The translations under genes and the position numbers were made by a program. Under the pieces are notes generated by a model. The model made no database searches. It saw nothing but the letters and a program-made list of their open reading frames with translations, and was not told where the DNA came from. From Deinandra increscens subsp. villosa (lineage: Eukaryota; Streptophyta; Magnoliopsida; Asterales; Asteraceae): a DNA stretch of 64,000 nt. Below are positions 34,636 to 44,489 of the stretch, piece by piece (the stretch's first letter is position 1; every line of letters starts with the position of its first letter). The DNA lies in contig JBCNJP010000010.1 in NCBI GenBank assembly GCA_039602395.1, forward strand, positions 93,587,729 through 93,651,728. The letters are read 5' to 3'.

Positions 34636-37263
34636 TCACGGCAGCAGCAAGTCAAATCTGAATGAGGTTTGAACGTTGTTAAACCACCATCCCTTCTCTA
34701 CAATCTTCTTAGCTGCTCCATCGAAGATGCCAACCCTTACAGCATTTACCATATCAGTCTCGTCTGCAAGAATGGGTTGGGTGGCCAGAAGCTTTATATC
34801 TCTTTCACCAAATCGAAGAAGATCCACCGGGTCATAAAATCGGAATTGACGCATCGGCTTACAGAGAACCACCACCTCATGTGTTGTTGGATCGTAGTAC
34901 CAGCAGTCAAAGTTTCGTACCAGTGTTCCATCCTCGATCTCATCCAACATGTTGATGACCCTTGTGCGCTTGGTCGGTGGCCTCCTTACTTCTCCAATTG
35001 GCTCCCCTGTCACAGGGTCAGATCCTGTCTCTCTCCATCTCACTTCTTTCAGCTCAAAATCCCTGAAATCATTCTGCATGTGGCCCAGCAGGTTATCTCT
35101 GATCTGATTTCCCTCTGGTCCATTCCATCTGTTGATAAATGGAGCTCTCAGAAGTTTCCTTATCTCAGGCTCAGTCCAGGAGTGGAATTGAGCACGTGAT
35201 TGATAGTACTCCACTGGACTGTAGCCGTCACGGATAACAGCAAAGATCTTCTTCTCCATGTCGTAGTGCCAACATAGGATTTCCTCACAACTCCCATGCT
35301 TATCAATTGAGCTTTTGCCAACGTCGATGGTGTAAAGAATGGGAGCTGGTCCTTGGAAGAACTCTCTGAACCAGTTCTCGTGACCTTCAGGGGCTTCGGA
35401 GATAACTCTGCCACATCGGGCGTAATCTGGCATCTCCATATTCTCATCACCATCATCTGCCTCCATAGCTCCTGCAGCTTGAGATGAACTCTGACCTGAG
35501 GCACCTGTGTTGCCAGGCCCTGCACCACCTGTCAGTTCATTAATCTTCTTTCTCAGCCCCTTTATCATATTGTAGAGATATTCCATCCTTTCCTTGTCAG
35601 CTACCTCATATCCTTTCATATATTTGCTGTTTGCCTCCTCCTTCTCTCTCAAACGCTGATTTTCTTCCATGAGAGCCTTGATCTCATTTTGTCTCATCCT
35701 ATTCTGAGAGATTAGGAAGTTAATCTGAGGATCAGCACTAATCCTCAGATCAACTGGAAGCTCAGCAGCCATCAAAGGGCGAAAACCTGGAGCTGCGAGA
35801 GGTTGGCTTGTCGCGGTAGAGAGGCTTATTCTGACCGGACTTGGAACAACGAAGGTGCTATCAACCTCCAGAAAATGCCTATCTTCACGTACAGGGCTTT
35901 GCACGTTCAGAATCGGACTATCGTGCTGCACAGGGGCAGGTTGATCATCGCCACCTTCAGTCTGTGTCAGAGACGGTTGTTCTTGATGGGCTTCACTAAC
36001 AGATTCTTCTTGACCACTGGCACCCGCAGAACTGGGTCCAGCTGGTTGAACAACCAAAAGACTTGAGCTAGTCTTGGTGAACTTGAACCGTATGCTCCTA
36101 GGATCAGTTTTCTTTCTTGGAGATGGTTCACGAGCAGGGACGGGTTCTTCCATGAAAGCTTCATCAGTGTTTAACTCCAGCTCAGGAGGTGTATCATCAC
36201 TGCTAGATGACCCAACCATATCTTCTCTTGATCTTTTATGGGTTAGTGGCTCCAAGTCCCCATAAATATCATCTTCAGCTAAGTCCTGGCCAGTGAGGAT
36301 GTCATCCATTATATTTTCTTCATCGGATGGAATGACATCATCTTCTTGAACATTGACAGCTTGAGTAGCTTCAGCATCTTGATCTTCTGCCACAATGGCA
36401 TTCACAGCTGGCTCATCAGCCACTGGCTCATCTTCCTCCATCACTTGTTCACGGGCTGCCTCTGGAAAGGCACCTCTCTTAACCCATTCCAGCCTACCTT
36501 CATACATGAATTTGCCACTTCTATCCTGAGTCTGAAGACCAAAAACACCAGCATCCATCACCTTTACATCCAGTTTCTGTATCCTTTCCTCAATCATTGG
36601 ATATTTCATCATGACCACCATCTGCAAAAATCTTGGTGTCATCAGAAACTGCTCACGAGCACCCAAGTTAGCATTGCCGATCCAATCCAGCAGCATCATC
36701 TTTGAGAAATTGTAGTTCCAGTCAAGGGCCAACGCGACAAAGGCAGTCCCGTGGAACTTGTTCAGCTGGTCAAAGCTCGTTCTCTTGCCCAGAAATGATT
36801 TCTGCATGAAATGGGCAAGGCACCTCCAGTAGTGCGGCAGCTGCTTCTTCATGATAGGCGGGAATCTGCCTTCATATCCCAGTAATTGGGCACCTGCCAG
36901 AACGGCTTCCTTGGGGTAATCAACCGGATCGGTAGCACGATCGTTGATATTCAGGCATCTTCTAATGTCATCTTCCAGTATGACAACCTGACGATTCTGG
37001 ATTGTAGCAGTGATTCTCGTCTTGTCAGCACTCGCTCGTGCAGTACCCCAGAATTCTCTTACCAGCATCTCATCTATCAACACGCTTGTCCTCAAAGCAT
37101 GGTTGATCTTGCAGACGTTCATTCCCGCCACCAGAGAGTAAAATAGATCCATGTGATGCTCTGGTGGGTCTTCCAGGAAAGCTGGTATACAGTGATCATG
37201 ATCAAATTTGATTGGTTCGTCAATAACATTTCCTGCCATCTGAGACAAACAAGACATATGCAT
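34636..37263 (-). CDS. ORF3 of the young copia, 875 aa, unknown function
   Basis: An intact frame downstream of pol, where Sireviruses place an env-like ORF. The N-terminal region (about 20-225) is a conserved, probably helical domain with DHDHC, FW, LPHYW and FLMTPRFLQ motifs. The middle (265-500) is acidic and Ser/Pro/Gln-rich with an RKRS-type basic patch near 333. A coiled coil covers about 505-570. The C-terminal domain (about 620-870) is rich in Trp and Tyr. I see no signal peptide or membrane segment, so it is not an obvious envelope protein. The old copia III carries decayed relatives. The likely start is M9, since a strong 3' splice site (TTTGTCTCAG|ATGGC) lies immediately before it. 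Similar sequences are common in Asteraceae assemblies under misleading names (my recollection). Confidence 0.85.
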   Translation of the reverse strand: MHMSCLSQMAGNVIDEPIKFDHDHCIPAFLEDPPEHHMDLFYSLVAGMNVCKINHALRTSVLIDEMLVREFWGTARASADKTRITATIQNRQVVILEDDIRRCLNINDRATDPVDYPKEAVLAGAQLLGYEGRFPPIMKKQLPHYWRCLAHFMQKSFLGKRTSFDQLNKFHGTAFVALALDWNYNFSKMMLLDWIGNANLGAREQFLMTPRFLQMVVMMKYPMIEERIQKLDVKVMDAGVFGLQTQDRSGKFMYEGRLEWVKRGAFPEAAREQVMEEDEPVADEPAVNAIVAEDQDAEATQAVNVQEDDVIPSDEENIMDDILTGQDLAEDDIYGDLEPLTHKRSREDMVGSSSSDDTPPELELNTDEAFMEEPVPAREPSPRKKTDPRSIRFKFTKTSSSLLVVQPAGPSSAGASGQEESVSEAHQEQPSLTQTEGGDDQPAPVQHDSPILNVQSPVREDRHFLEVDSTFVVPSPVRISLSTATSQPLAAPGFRPLMAAELPVDLRISADPQINFLISQNRMRQNEIKALMEENQRLREKEEANSKYMKGYEVADKERMEYLYNMIKGLRKKINELTGGAGPGNTGASGQSSSQAAGAMEADDGDENMEMPDYARCGRVISEAPEGHENWFREFFQGPAPILYTIDVGKSSIDKHGSCEEILCWHYDMEKKIFAVIRDGYSPVEYYQSRAQFHSWTEPEIRKLLRAPFINRWNGPEGNQIRDNLLGHMQNDFRDFELKEVRWRETGSDPVTGEPIGEVRRPPTKRTRVINMLDEIEDGTLVRNFDCWYYDPTTHEVVVLCKPMRQFRFYDPVDLLRFGERDIKLLATQPILADETDMVNAVRVGIFDGAAKKIVEKGWWFNNVQTSFRFDLLLP

Positions 37264-39391
37264 CAGATTTGATCATGAGTAAGCAATTATGATTATCAAC
37301 CCTAAACGTGTTCAATTGACGATAACTTTTTACTTTTTAACTTCACAAAAATTTCAATTTAAACATTTTAGGGAAAATAATTGAATTTAAAACCTGCTTA
37401 CAAACACCGTCAAATTTTATCAAAATCGTTCACTTTTAATGAGATCTCAAAATTATTGAGTGTTTAAGTCTTTAAATTTCATTTATGAGAATTTACGATT
37501 TATAAAAGCAAGTTTACGATTCATAACATGGGTTTACGATCCTTTAAACGAGTTTACGGTCAAGAAATTTGGTTTACGATCAGGCCAATTTAGGTTCAGT
37601 CGTAAACGGTCTGGCCCAGTCGTAAACAACGAATTAATCTCGAAGCCCAATCGTAAACGATATATGTCGTAATCTTGGATCGGATACGAATGTCGTAAAC
37701 GCCAATCGTAATCGCTGATCGTAATCAGCGATCGTAAACACCCAACGGTCGTCTTCTCCATCGTGAAAGTCGTAAACGCCGAATCCGCCATTATTAAGAC
37801 CTGCAAAAGCTCGTAAACACCATTAAAAACTCTCAAACACACAAAGCAATCACCCAATATTACCTTTAACGCGTTGTAAGTACAATGTTGACTTCAAAGA
37901 ACACTCGAAAGTGACTCGAACACAGTCGAATCAGAAGGTGCTCACGAGTTAGGGTTCAACTTGCAAAACCCTAGAATGGACAGACGAAACAAGATGAAAA
38001 ATCCCGATTGAGAGAGGGCTTTAGGTCGAAAACGGATTCTGAAGGCGGTGGTTAGGTCAGATTGTCGTGAGGAGGTCGGAGATGGTCGGAAACAAGTTTT
38101 CCGGCGAGGGTACGGCGGTTAGGGTTTGTCTCCGGTGGAATCGTAATCGGAGGAGAAGGGTGAAGTGTCTGTATCGTAAACCGGTTTGGGGCTTTTATAC
38201 CCACTTTCGAAATTTTCAATTAGACCCCCTTGAGTTTCAAAACAATTTAAAACTCCTCCCAAACTTTTAATTCTCTATAAAAATTAACTTTGAGATAAAA
38301 CAGTGAGTTTTAAAGAAGCTTCCCCTCAAACTTAGATAATTCTCATAAACATTTGAAAATTTTGACATTTGAGAATTTTACAAAACTTCCCTTTAGACTC
38401 ATACCCCGAGTATCTGATCCCGATCATAAAATTTAAAAATTAAACAAAAACAGATAAAATGCCTCAAAATAAAATATTTACAAACTTACCGCAAAAATTT
38501 AAAATATTTACTTGCCTGGTGCTGATAAATTTTCACAGATAATATCAGACGAGTCTTTGACTGAGGAACCCTTTTTAGCTTCCGTTACTTGACGCTCTAG
38601 ACAATTGCCAGGTGATTTGAACACATAAACTCACATCCAGTTAAGTGCTTAAATATGGTACAGATTTTTACCGATATGTTTAACCGTCCCCACACCCAAT
38701 ATTTCCACAGCAAAACCTACCCAACCTCAGAGTTTATTGAGGATTCACAAACCCCCAACTTGAGGAACCATGTAATACTGTTTTTGACTACCCCTTATTT
38801 CTGATTTTCATATATTATCAGTTGATGATCAGGTCGGCCGCATAAGCACGCAGAGAAGACCAACTGAATAATTTTATTTTCTTTTCTTTTTCTTTTTTAG
38901 AATTTTCAAATTTGAATTCTTTGAATTCCTTTTCTTTTTCTTTTTCTTGTGGTGTTGTCTTATACAGTATTAACATGGCGTGTGAGAGAGTGAATACTAG
39001 GTAATACCACTCTCAACCCATTTTTGTCGGGACTCAGTTTTTTAAACCATGTATACTAGGATGGGAAACTAAACATGTATAGAGTTTAAGATTACTGCAC
39101 TTACATAGATGATCATTGTTTTGGTTGAGCTTACCGACATATCATCTTTGAGCAGTCTTTCACATCAGCCTTACACGTGTCAGTCTCCAACCGTCATTAA
39201 GCATTTAAGTCCTATCAAAAGACATCATAAAAACCTTTCAGTTTAACCAGCACCATTTCTTCCCCTGTTTTTGTGAGGCTTTTGAAACAAGACTCAATTT
39301 TTCAGTCATTTTCTATTTTTTTTTTATATATTTTTGTTTTAAGAATAAATTGAAAAACCAAAAACTTTGTACAAAAACATAGATGATCAGA
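37264..39391 (-). other. Pol-ORF3 spacer with a two-orientation word array
   Basis: This is noncoding, 2.1 kb. Between about 37493 and 37815 are five TTTACGA/G words followed by seven TCGTAAAC words, the orientation switching near 37590. A PPT-like ACAGGGGAAGAAATGG (minus, about 39253-39275) lies near the pol end, in line with the extra PPTs described for Sireviruses. No ORF here looks real. Confidence 0.6.
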
Positions 39392-42300
39392 TCATTCCTC
39401 GAAGGCAATCATCTTCAGGCCTTCAACACAAGATTCAAAATTAGGACGAGGAAGGGGTTTTGTAAAGATGTCCGAAACATACTGATCGGAGCTTACCTTT
39501 TGTAGCTGAATCAGCTCACGATCAAAGCAATCACGAATAAAATGTACCTTAATATCAATGTGCTTGGTTTTGGAATGTTGGACAGGGTTTTTCACAATCT
39601 CAAGAGCAGCAGCATTATCGCAAAATATGGGAGTGTTAACGAATTCCATACCGTAATCCGTGAGCTGGTTTTGGATCCACACTACCTGTGAAGTACCGGC
39701 AGATGCGGCCACGTACTCAGCTTCTGCAGTTGATTTGGATACGGTATGCTGCTTCTTGCTCTGCCAAGAGATGAGCCTATCTCCTAGGTACCGACATCCT
39801 CCAGTAGTAGATTTCCTGTCAAGGTCACTACCTCCATAATCACTGTCAGTAAAAGCATATAATTGAAAATCAGTGTTCTTCGGGTACCAAAGACCAAGCC
39901 TAGGCCTGCCCTTCAGATACCTGAAGATACGCTTAACAACAGCTAAATGAGAGAGTTTAGGGTTAGCCTGATATCGAGCACACACGCAAACTGCATACAT
40001 GATGTCTGGCCTGCTTGCTGTCAAGTACATTAGTGATCCAATCATCGACCGATACTGGAATTCACTCACTGACTCCCCGTTAAGATCCGCTGACAGTAGT
40101 GGTCTGGATGCCATGGGAGTGGCGATGGGCTTGCAATCCTGCATCTTGAATTTGTCCAGAATCTCATTCACATACTTCTCCTGATGAATAAGAATCCCGG
40201 AATCATTCTGCTTGACTTGAAGTGCAAGAAAGAAACTCATCTCGCCTTGGTCACTCATCTCAAACTTTTTCTTCATGATCTCCTCAAACTCGGTGCACAA
40301 TTCTTCGTTTGTTGATCCGTAGATAATATCATCTACATACACTTGCACCATAATTATGTCTTCTCCCACCCTTTTCCTAAACAATGTTTGATCAACGACT
40401 CCTCTTGTATATCCATTCTCCACCAGGTGATTGGACAACGTTTCATACCATGTTCTAGGAGCTTGATGCAAACCGTACAAAGCCTTATCCAGCAGATAAA
40501 CGTGATCTGGATTTTCTTCATCTATGAACCCTGGTGGTTGAGCAACATAGACTTCCTCGTTCATCTCTGCATACAGGAAGGCAGTCTTCACATCCATCTG
40601 ATGTACGGTAAAATTGAGATACGAAGCTACAGCTAGAAAGATCCGAATTGCTTCCAATCTTGCCACCGGAGCGTAAACCTCATCATAGTCGATACCCTGG
40701 ACTTGCCTGTGCCCTTGTACTATCAGCCTTGCTTTGTTTCTCACAATGATCCCCGAGTCATCCTTTTTGTTCTTGTACAACCATCTCGTGGGAATCACCT
40801 TCTTGTCTTCTGGCCGCTTCACAAGACGCCACACTCCCAGCTTTGAAAATTGATTGAGTTCATTGTGCATGGCCTCCATCCAGTTTGGATCTTTAAGAGC
40901 AACCATCACATTGGGAGGTTCTATCTGGGAGATGAAGCAGGAAAACATACAGAAGTTGATGTGTCCTGTCCAGCTCCTTGTGGTGACACCCGCTGTCACT
41001 GGCCCAACAACATTACTCAGTGGATGATCCTTGTTGATTCTGCTCTCTTGGACTTCAGGCACTGAAACATTAACAGGCAGATTAGTATTAACAACATTTT
41101 CAGACATACCTGAGCCTTGAGAATCCACTGGAGCATCACGTGTCCCTGAACATTCTGGAATATCAGCAGTTGCATTCCGAGACGGTTCAGCTGATGCTCT
41201 ATCCACATGAGGTCTTACATCAGCACTGGGAGCTACAATGTCTTCTTCTTCGCCCAAATTGTGGAAAACATTCGAGAAATTAAATCCCTCAAACAATGAT
41301 CCATAGTCGAAGATCCAATTAGGTCCAGTTCCCGCATCAGTAGGATTGTCCTCCATCCAATCTACATTGAATGCCTCAATGATCAACCCAGTGGTCTTGT
41401 TGTACACACGATAAGCACTATTTGCTGAATAACCAACAAAATAGCACTCATCGGCCTTCGCTTCGAATTTCCCTACATCGGACTGGATAAGCACCGTGCA
41501 TGGACATCCAAACGTCTTGAAGTAACCCACCTTCGGTTTCTCTCCATAAATGATCTGATATGGAGTTTGCTCGTGACGCTTGTTCAGAAGAACTCTGTTT
41601 TGTACATAACAAGCGGTATTCACAGCTTCTGACCAAAAGAAGATTGGTAATTTTGCTTCACACATCATCGTTCTAGCTGCTTCGATGAGTGTCCTATTTC
41701 TTCTTTCGGCAACTCCATTCTGCTGAGGAGTGTAAGGAGCACTGAACTGCCTTTCAATCCCCTTTTCACCACAAAACATATTCAGCTCAGCATTCTTGAA
41801 TTCTGTCCCATTGTCAGATCTGATTGCCTTCACTCTTTTATCCAGCTGATTCTCAATAAGAGTCACAAACTGCTTTACTAGGGCCGGAGTTTCATACTTG
41901 TTTGACAAGAAAAAGACCCAAGTAAATCGCGAGTAGTCATCCACTATCACGAGGCAGTATGAGAACTTGCTGACACTTTGTACCTGCATAGGACCAAACA
42001 AATCCATATGTAAGAGTTGAAGCACAGAAGAAACAGAATTTGCAACCTTTGGACGATGTGGCAGTTTGTGCTGCTTCCCCTTAGCACATGCCACACACTT
42101 CTCCACTGAAGTGAAATCTGTGATCGGAAGGTTTCTGACATGCTCTCCTTTAGCCAGCTTGGATAAATTCTTCATGTTTGCATGTCCCAGACGACGATGC
42201 CACAACAATGCAAGATTTTCATTCTGTTTTGATATAAGGCAAGCTTCTTCTGACGAAGGAGGATTGCTCAAGTTGAGAAGATATGAGTTTGAACGTCTTG

Positions 42301-42580
42301 GAGTGCGCATAAGTACACACTCTTCGGGTATCTTCACACCTGGCTTCAGAATAATACACTCCTTCTTATTGAACATCACAGAAAAGTCTCTGTCACAGAT
42401 CTGAGAAACACTCAGCAAACTGTGTGACAGTTCCTCCACATAATGAACGTCAGAAAATGACAGATTACCGCTCCGCACCACACCTTTCTTACTGATTCGA
42501 CCACCCACACCCCCTGCAAAAGAAACTCCACCTCCATTGAAATCCTCCACATCTTCCAAAAGAGACAGATCTCCGGTCAT
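39392..42580 (-). CDS. Young copia pol: protease end, integrase, RT, RNase H
   Basis: The ATG-initiated frame is 1062 codons, but the open frame extends upstream to about 42640 and includes the protease catalytic motif (VDSGCSRHM), so the ATG at 42580 is probably not the true start. Domains in order: GAG-pre-integrase with H128, H133, C162, C165; integrase core with D193, D256 and E292; RT (about 570-810) with YVDD at 748-751; RNase H (about 890-1030) with TAEAEYV and the ADIFTKPL-type end (here SDIFTKPL). All appear intact. pol lies one base out of frame with gag, with a stop just upstream, so it needs splicing, shifting or reinitiation to be expressed. Confidence 0.93.
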   Translation of the reverse strand: MTGDLSLLEDVEDFNGGGVSFAGGVGGRISKKGVVRSGNLSFSDVHYVEELSHSLLSVSQICDRDFSVMFNKKECIILKPGVKIPEECVLMRTPRRSNSYLLNLSNPPSSEEACLISKQNENLALLWHRRLGHANMKNLSKLAKGEHVRNLPITDFTSVEKCVACAKGKQHKLPHRPKVANSVSSVLQLLHMDLFGPMQVQSVSKFSYCLVIVDDYSRFTWVFFLSNKYETPALVKQFVTLIENQLDKRVKAIRSDNGTEFKNAELNMFCGEKGIERQFSAPYTPQQNGVAERRNRTLIEAARTMMCEAKLPIFFWSEAVNTACYVQNRVLLNKRHEQTPYQIIYGEKPKVGYFKTFGCPCTVLIQSDVGKFEAKADECYFVGYSANSAYRVYNKTTGLIIEAFNVDWMEDNPTDAGTGPNWIFDYGSLFEGFNFSNVFHNLGEEEDIVAPSADVRPHVDRASAEPSRNATADIPECSGTRDAPVDSQGSGMSENVVNTNLPVNVSVPEVQESRINKDHPLSNVVGPVTAGVTTRSWTGHINFCMFSCFISQIEPPNVMVALKDPNWMEAMHNELNQFSKLGVWRLVKRPEDKKVIPTRWLYKNKKDDSGIIVRNKARLIVQGHRQVQGIDYDEVYAPVARLEAIRIFLAVASYLNFTVHQMDVKTAFLYAEMNEEVYVAQPPGFIDEENPDHVYLLDKALYGLHQAPRTWYETLSNHLVENGYTRGVVDQTLFRKRVGEDIIMVQVYVDDIIYGSTNEELCTEFEEIMKKKFEMSDQGEMSFFLALQVKQNDSGILIHQEKYVNEILDKFKMQDCKPIATPMASRPLLSADLNGESVSEFQYRSMIGSLMYLTASRPDIMYAVCVCARYQANPKLSHLAVVKRIFRYLKGRPRLGLWYPKNTDFQLYAFTDSDYGGSDLDRKSTTGGCRYLGDRLISWQSKKQHTVSKSTAEAEYVAASAGTSQVVWIQNQLTDYGMEFVNTPIFCDNAAALEIVKNPVQHSKTKHIDIKVHFIRDCFDRELIQLQKVSSDQYVSDIFTKPLPRPNFESCVEGLKMIAFEE

Positions 42581-42640
42581 GTGTCGGGAGCAACCACTAT
42601 CAACATACCAGAGATTGTTGACAGATCTTCTAGGCTGTCC

Positions 42641-44489
42641 CTACACAAATCAGAGATCAGTTAGAGTCAGGTACCCAGGTCATAACAGATCTGGGTACTC
42701 CCTTGGAGTCAATGTAGTTAACCATTTTGAAAGACATTCCTGCTTTTGATTCAGGTTGATTTATAATTTTAGCATTAACTTTTGGCTTCCAATTTGGTTG
42801 CTTTTGTGAGTTTGAACTACTAGCAGAGTTCTTTGTGGGTGATGCTTTTCTTGGAGGAGATGCAGCCTTTTTACCTTTTGTTTTAACAACCGGTGTCCAC
42901 TCAAGTTTTAATTTGGTATAAACCATTTGTTTTGGTTGAGTAACAGTTTTTGGTTGTTCCATAACTGCTTTACCCTTAGGTTCAGCAGTCTGATTAACTT
43001 TTTGCACTTGTTTCTCAAAAGGCTTTGTTTTAACTTTGTTAGGTCTGTTGTAAACTTCTTTAGCTGCATGAGCAGGTTTTGAAGTTTGGCCCACATCTCT
43101 CCTTTCATTGACATGCTTTGTCACTGGGGCTTTTGTGTTTAGAACCTTAGACTTTTGAGTCTTCATTGGTTCAGAACTCTGCTTCCCCTGTGACGAAGCT
43201 TGCTGCTTTTGAGTTCTGTTCTCACCCCTCATCATTTTCTCAAGCATATTTGTCCGCTTGTTCTGCGGATAATATGGCTCATAGGGTCTGTTCATACAAT
43301 TAGCAGCAAAATGACCTGGTTGACCACATTCAAAACAATTCATTTGTCTAGGCCCATTGACGTTGCTACACAAGTATGAGCGTCTTGGATAAGACGACTT
43401 CCATTCCGGTTGATCATCCCATTTGTGTATCACACGTTTTGAATGTTTTTCAGGTTGTGTTATTAAACAAAATTGTTCAGATTTTGATTTATCAGTTCTA
43501 TTATAAGTCGACACAACCTGGGGATACGGAACAAAATCATTGGGCTTAGACTGACGGCCAATCTTTGTGTTAGGAACACGCATTTTAAAAGAACTAACGA
43601 CTTCATTAGGATTAGAAACATGTTTTAACAAGACAATTTGATTGGACTTGGATGCTTCAAGTTCTGACACAGATGCCAGAACGTCATCCTTAGGTAAACT
43701 AGAAACAGAACAACTAGACTCATGACACTCATTGACTCTCAAGCATTCAGCATCCTCCCCAGATACATCTTCAATGCCTACAACATCTGCACATGTAACA
43801 GAAACATTAGTAGGACTAACATTATTTTTTAATGATTCCTGGGAAGGGCCTGGTTCATTTCTGTGTTCATCTACCTTGTTCTGACTACTCATCCCATATG
43901 TTCCAAGTCTCTCTCTTTCTAACTCCTCTTCTGTCATAGGGGTCACACCTACCAACATACTATCTATAGGAGGACCTGCTTCATGATAACCTGACTTAGT
44001 TCTGTCTACCTGATCCTCCTCATAGAGCACTCCTATAATATCTCTAGGGATAGGTGGGGGAATAACAACATTTGCGGCCACGGACTTGTCAGACTTTTCC
44101 GACCCAAATCCTGGCGTATGTTTCCCTACTTGACCACAAGTGATAGCCTGAGATAGTTCTTTACCTGCCTGAAGCATTCTTTTGTTTCTTAATTTATTCA
44201 CATCTAACTGAACCTGCATCTCATTGTTCTTATGTGTCAATTCATCTACCTGCTTTCTAAGGTCAGCTATTTCTAATTTAGCATTATCATACAGGATAGA
44301 TTGTTCAGTTGCTATCTGTTGATACTTAACAATATCTAGCTTTTGTGCCTTAATCTTTTCCTCACCTTTTATCCATCTACCCTTAAATGAACTCCTCTCA
44401 CACTTGATCTCAAACAATTCTAGTTGATAATTCTTACAGACTTGTCTAAGACCAGGTATAATACGAGCACAAGTGGGATCAGAACATAC
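42641..44489 (-). other. Candidate intron linking gag to pol
   Basis: The donor AAG|GTATGT at 44489 (phase 0, after gag residue K499) and the acceptor TTTGTGTAG|GG at 42641 (with CTAAC 25 nt upstream) would remove 1849 nt. The join puts gag residues 1-499, with the first zinc knuckle, in frame with the complete protease-to-RNase H frame. This is a prediction from sequence only. Confidence 0.35.
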
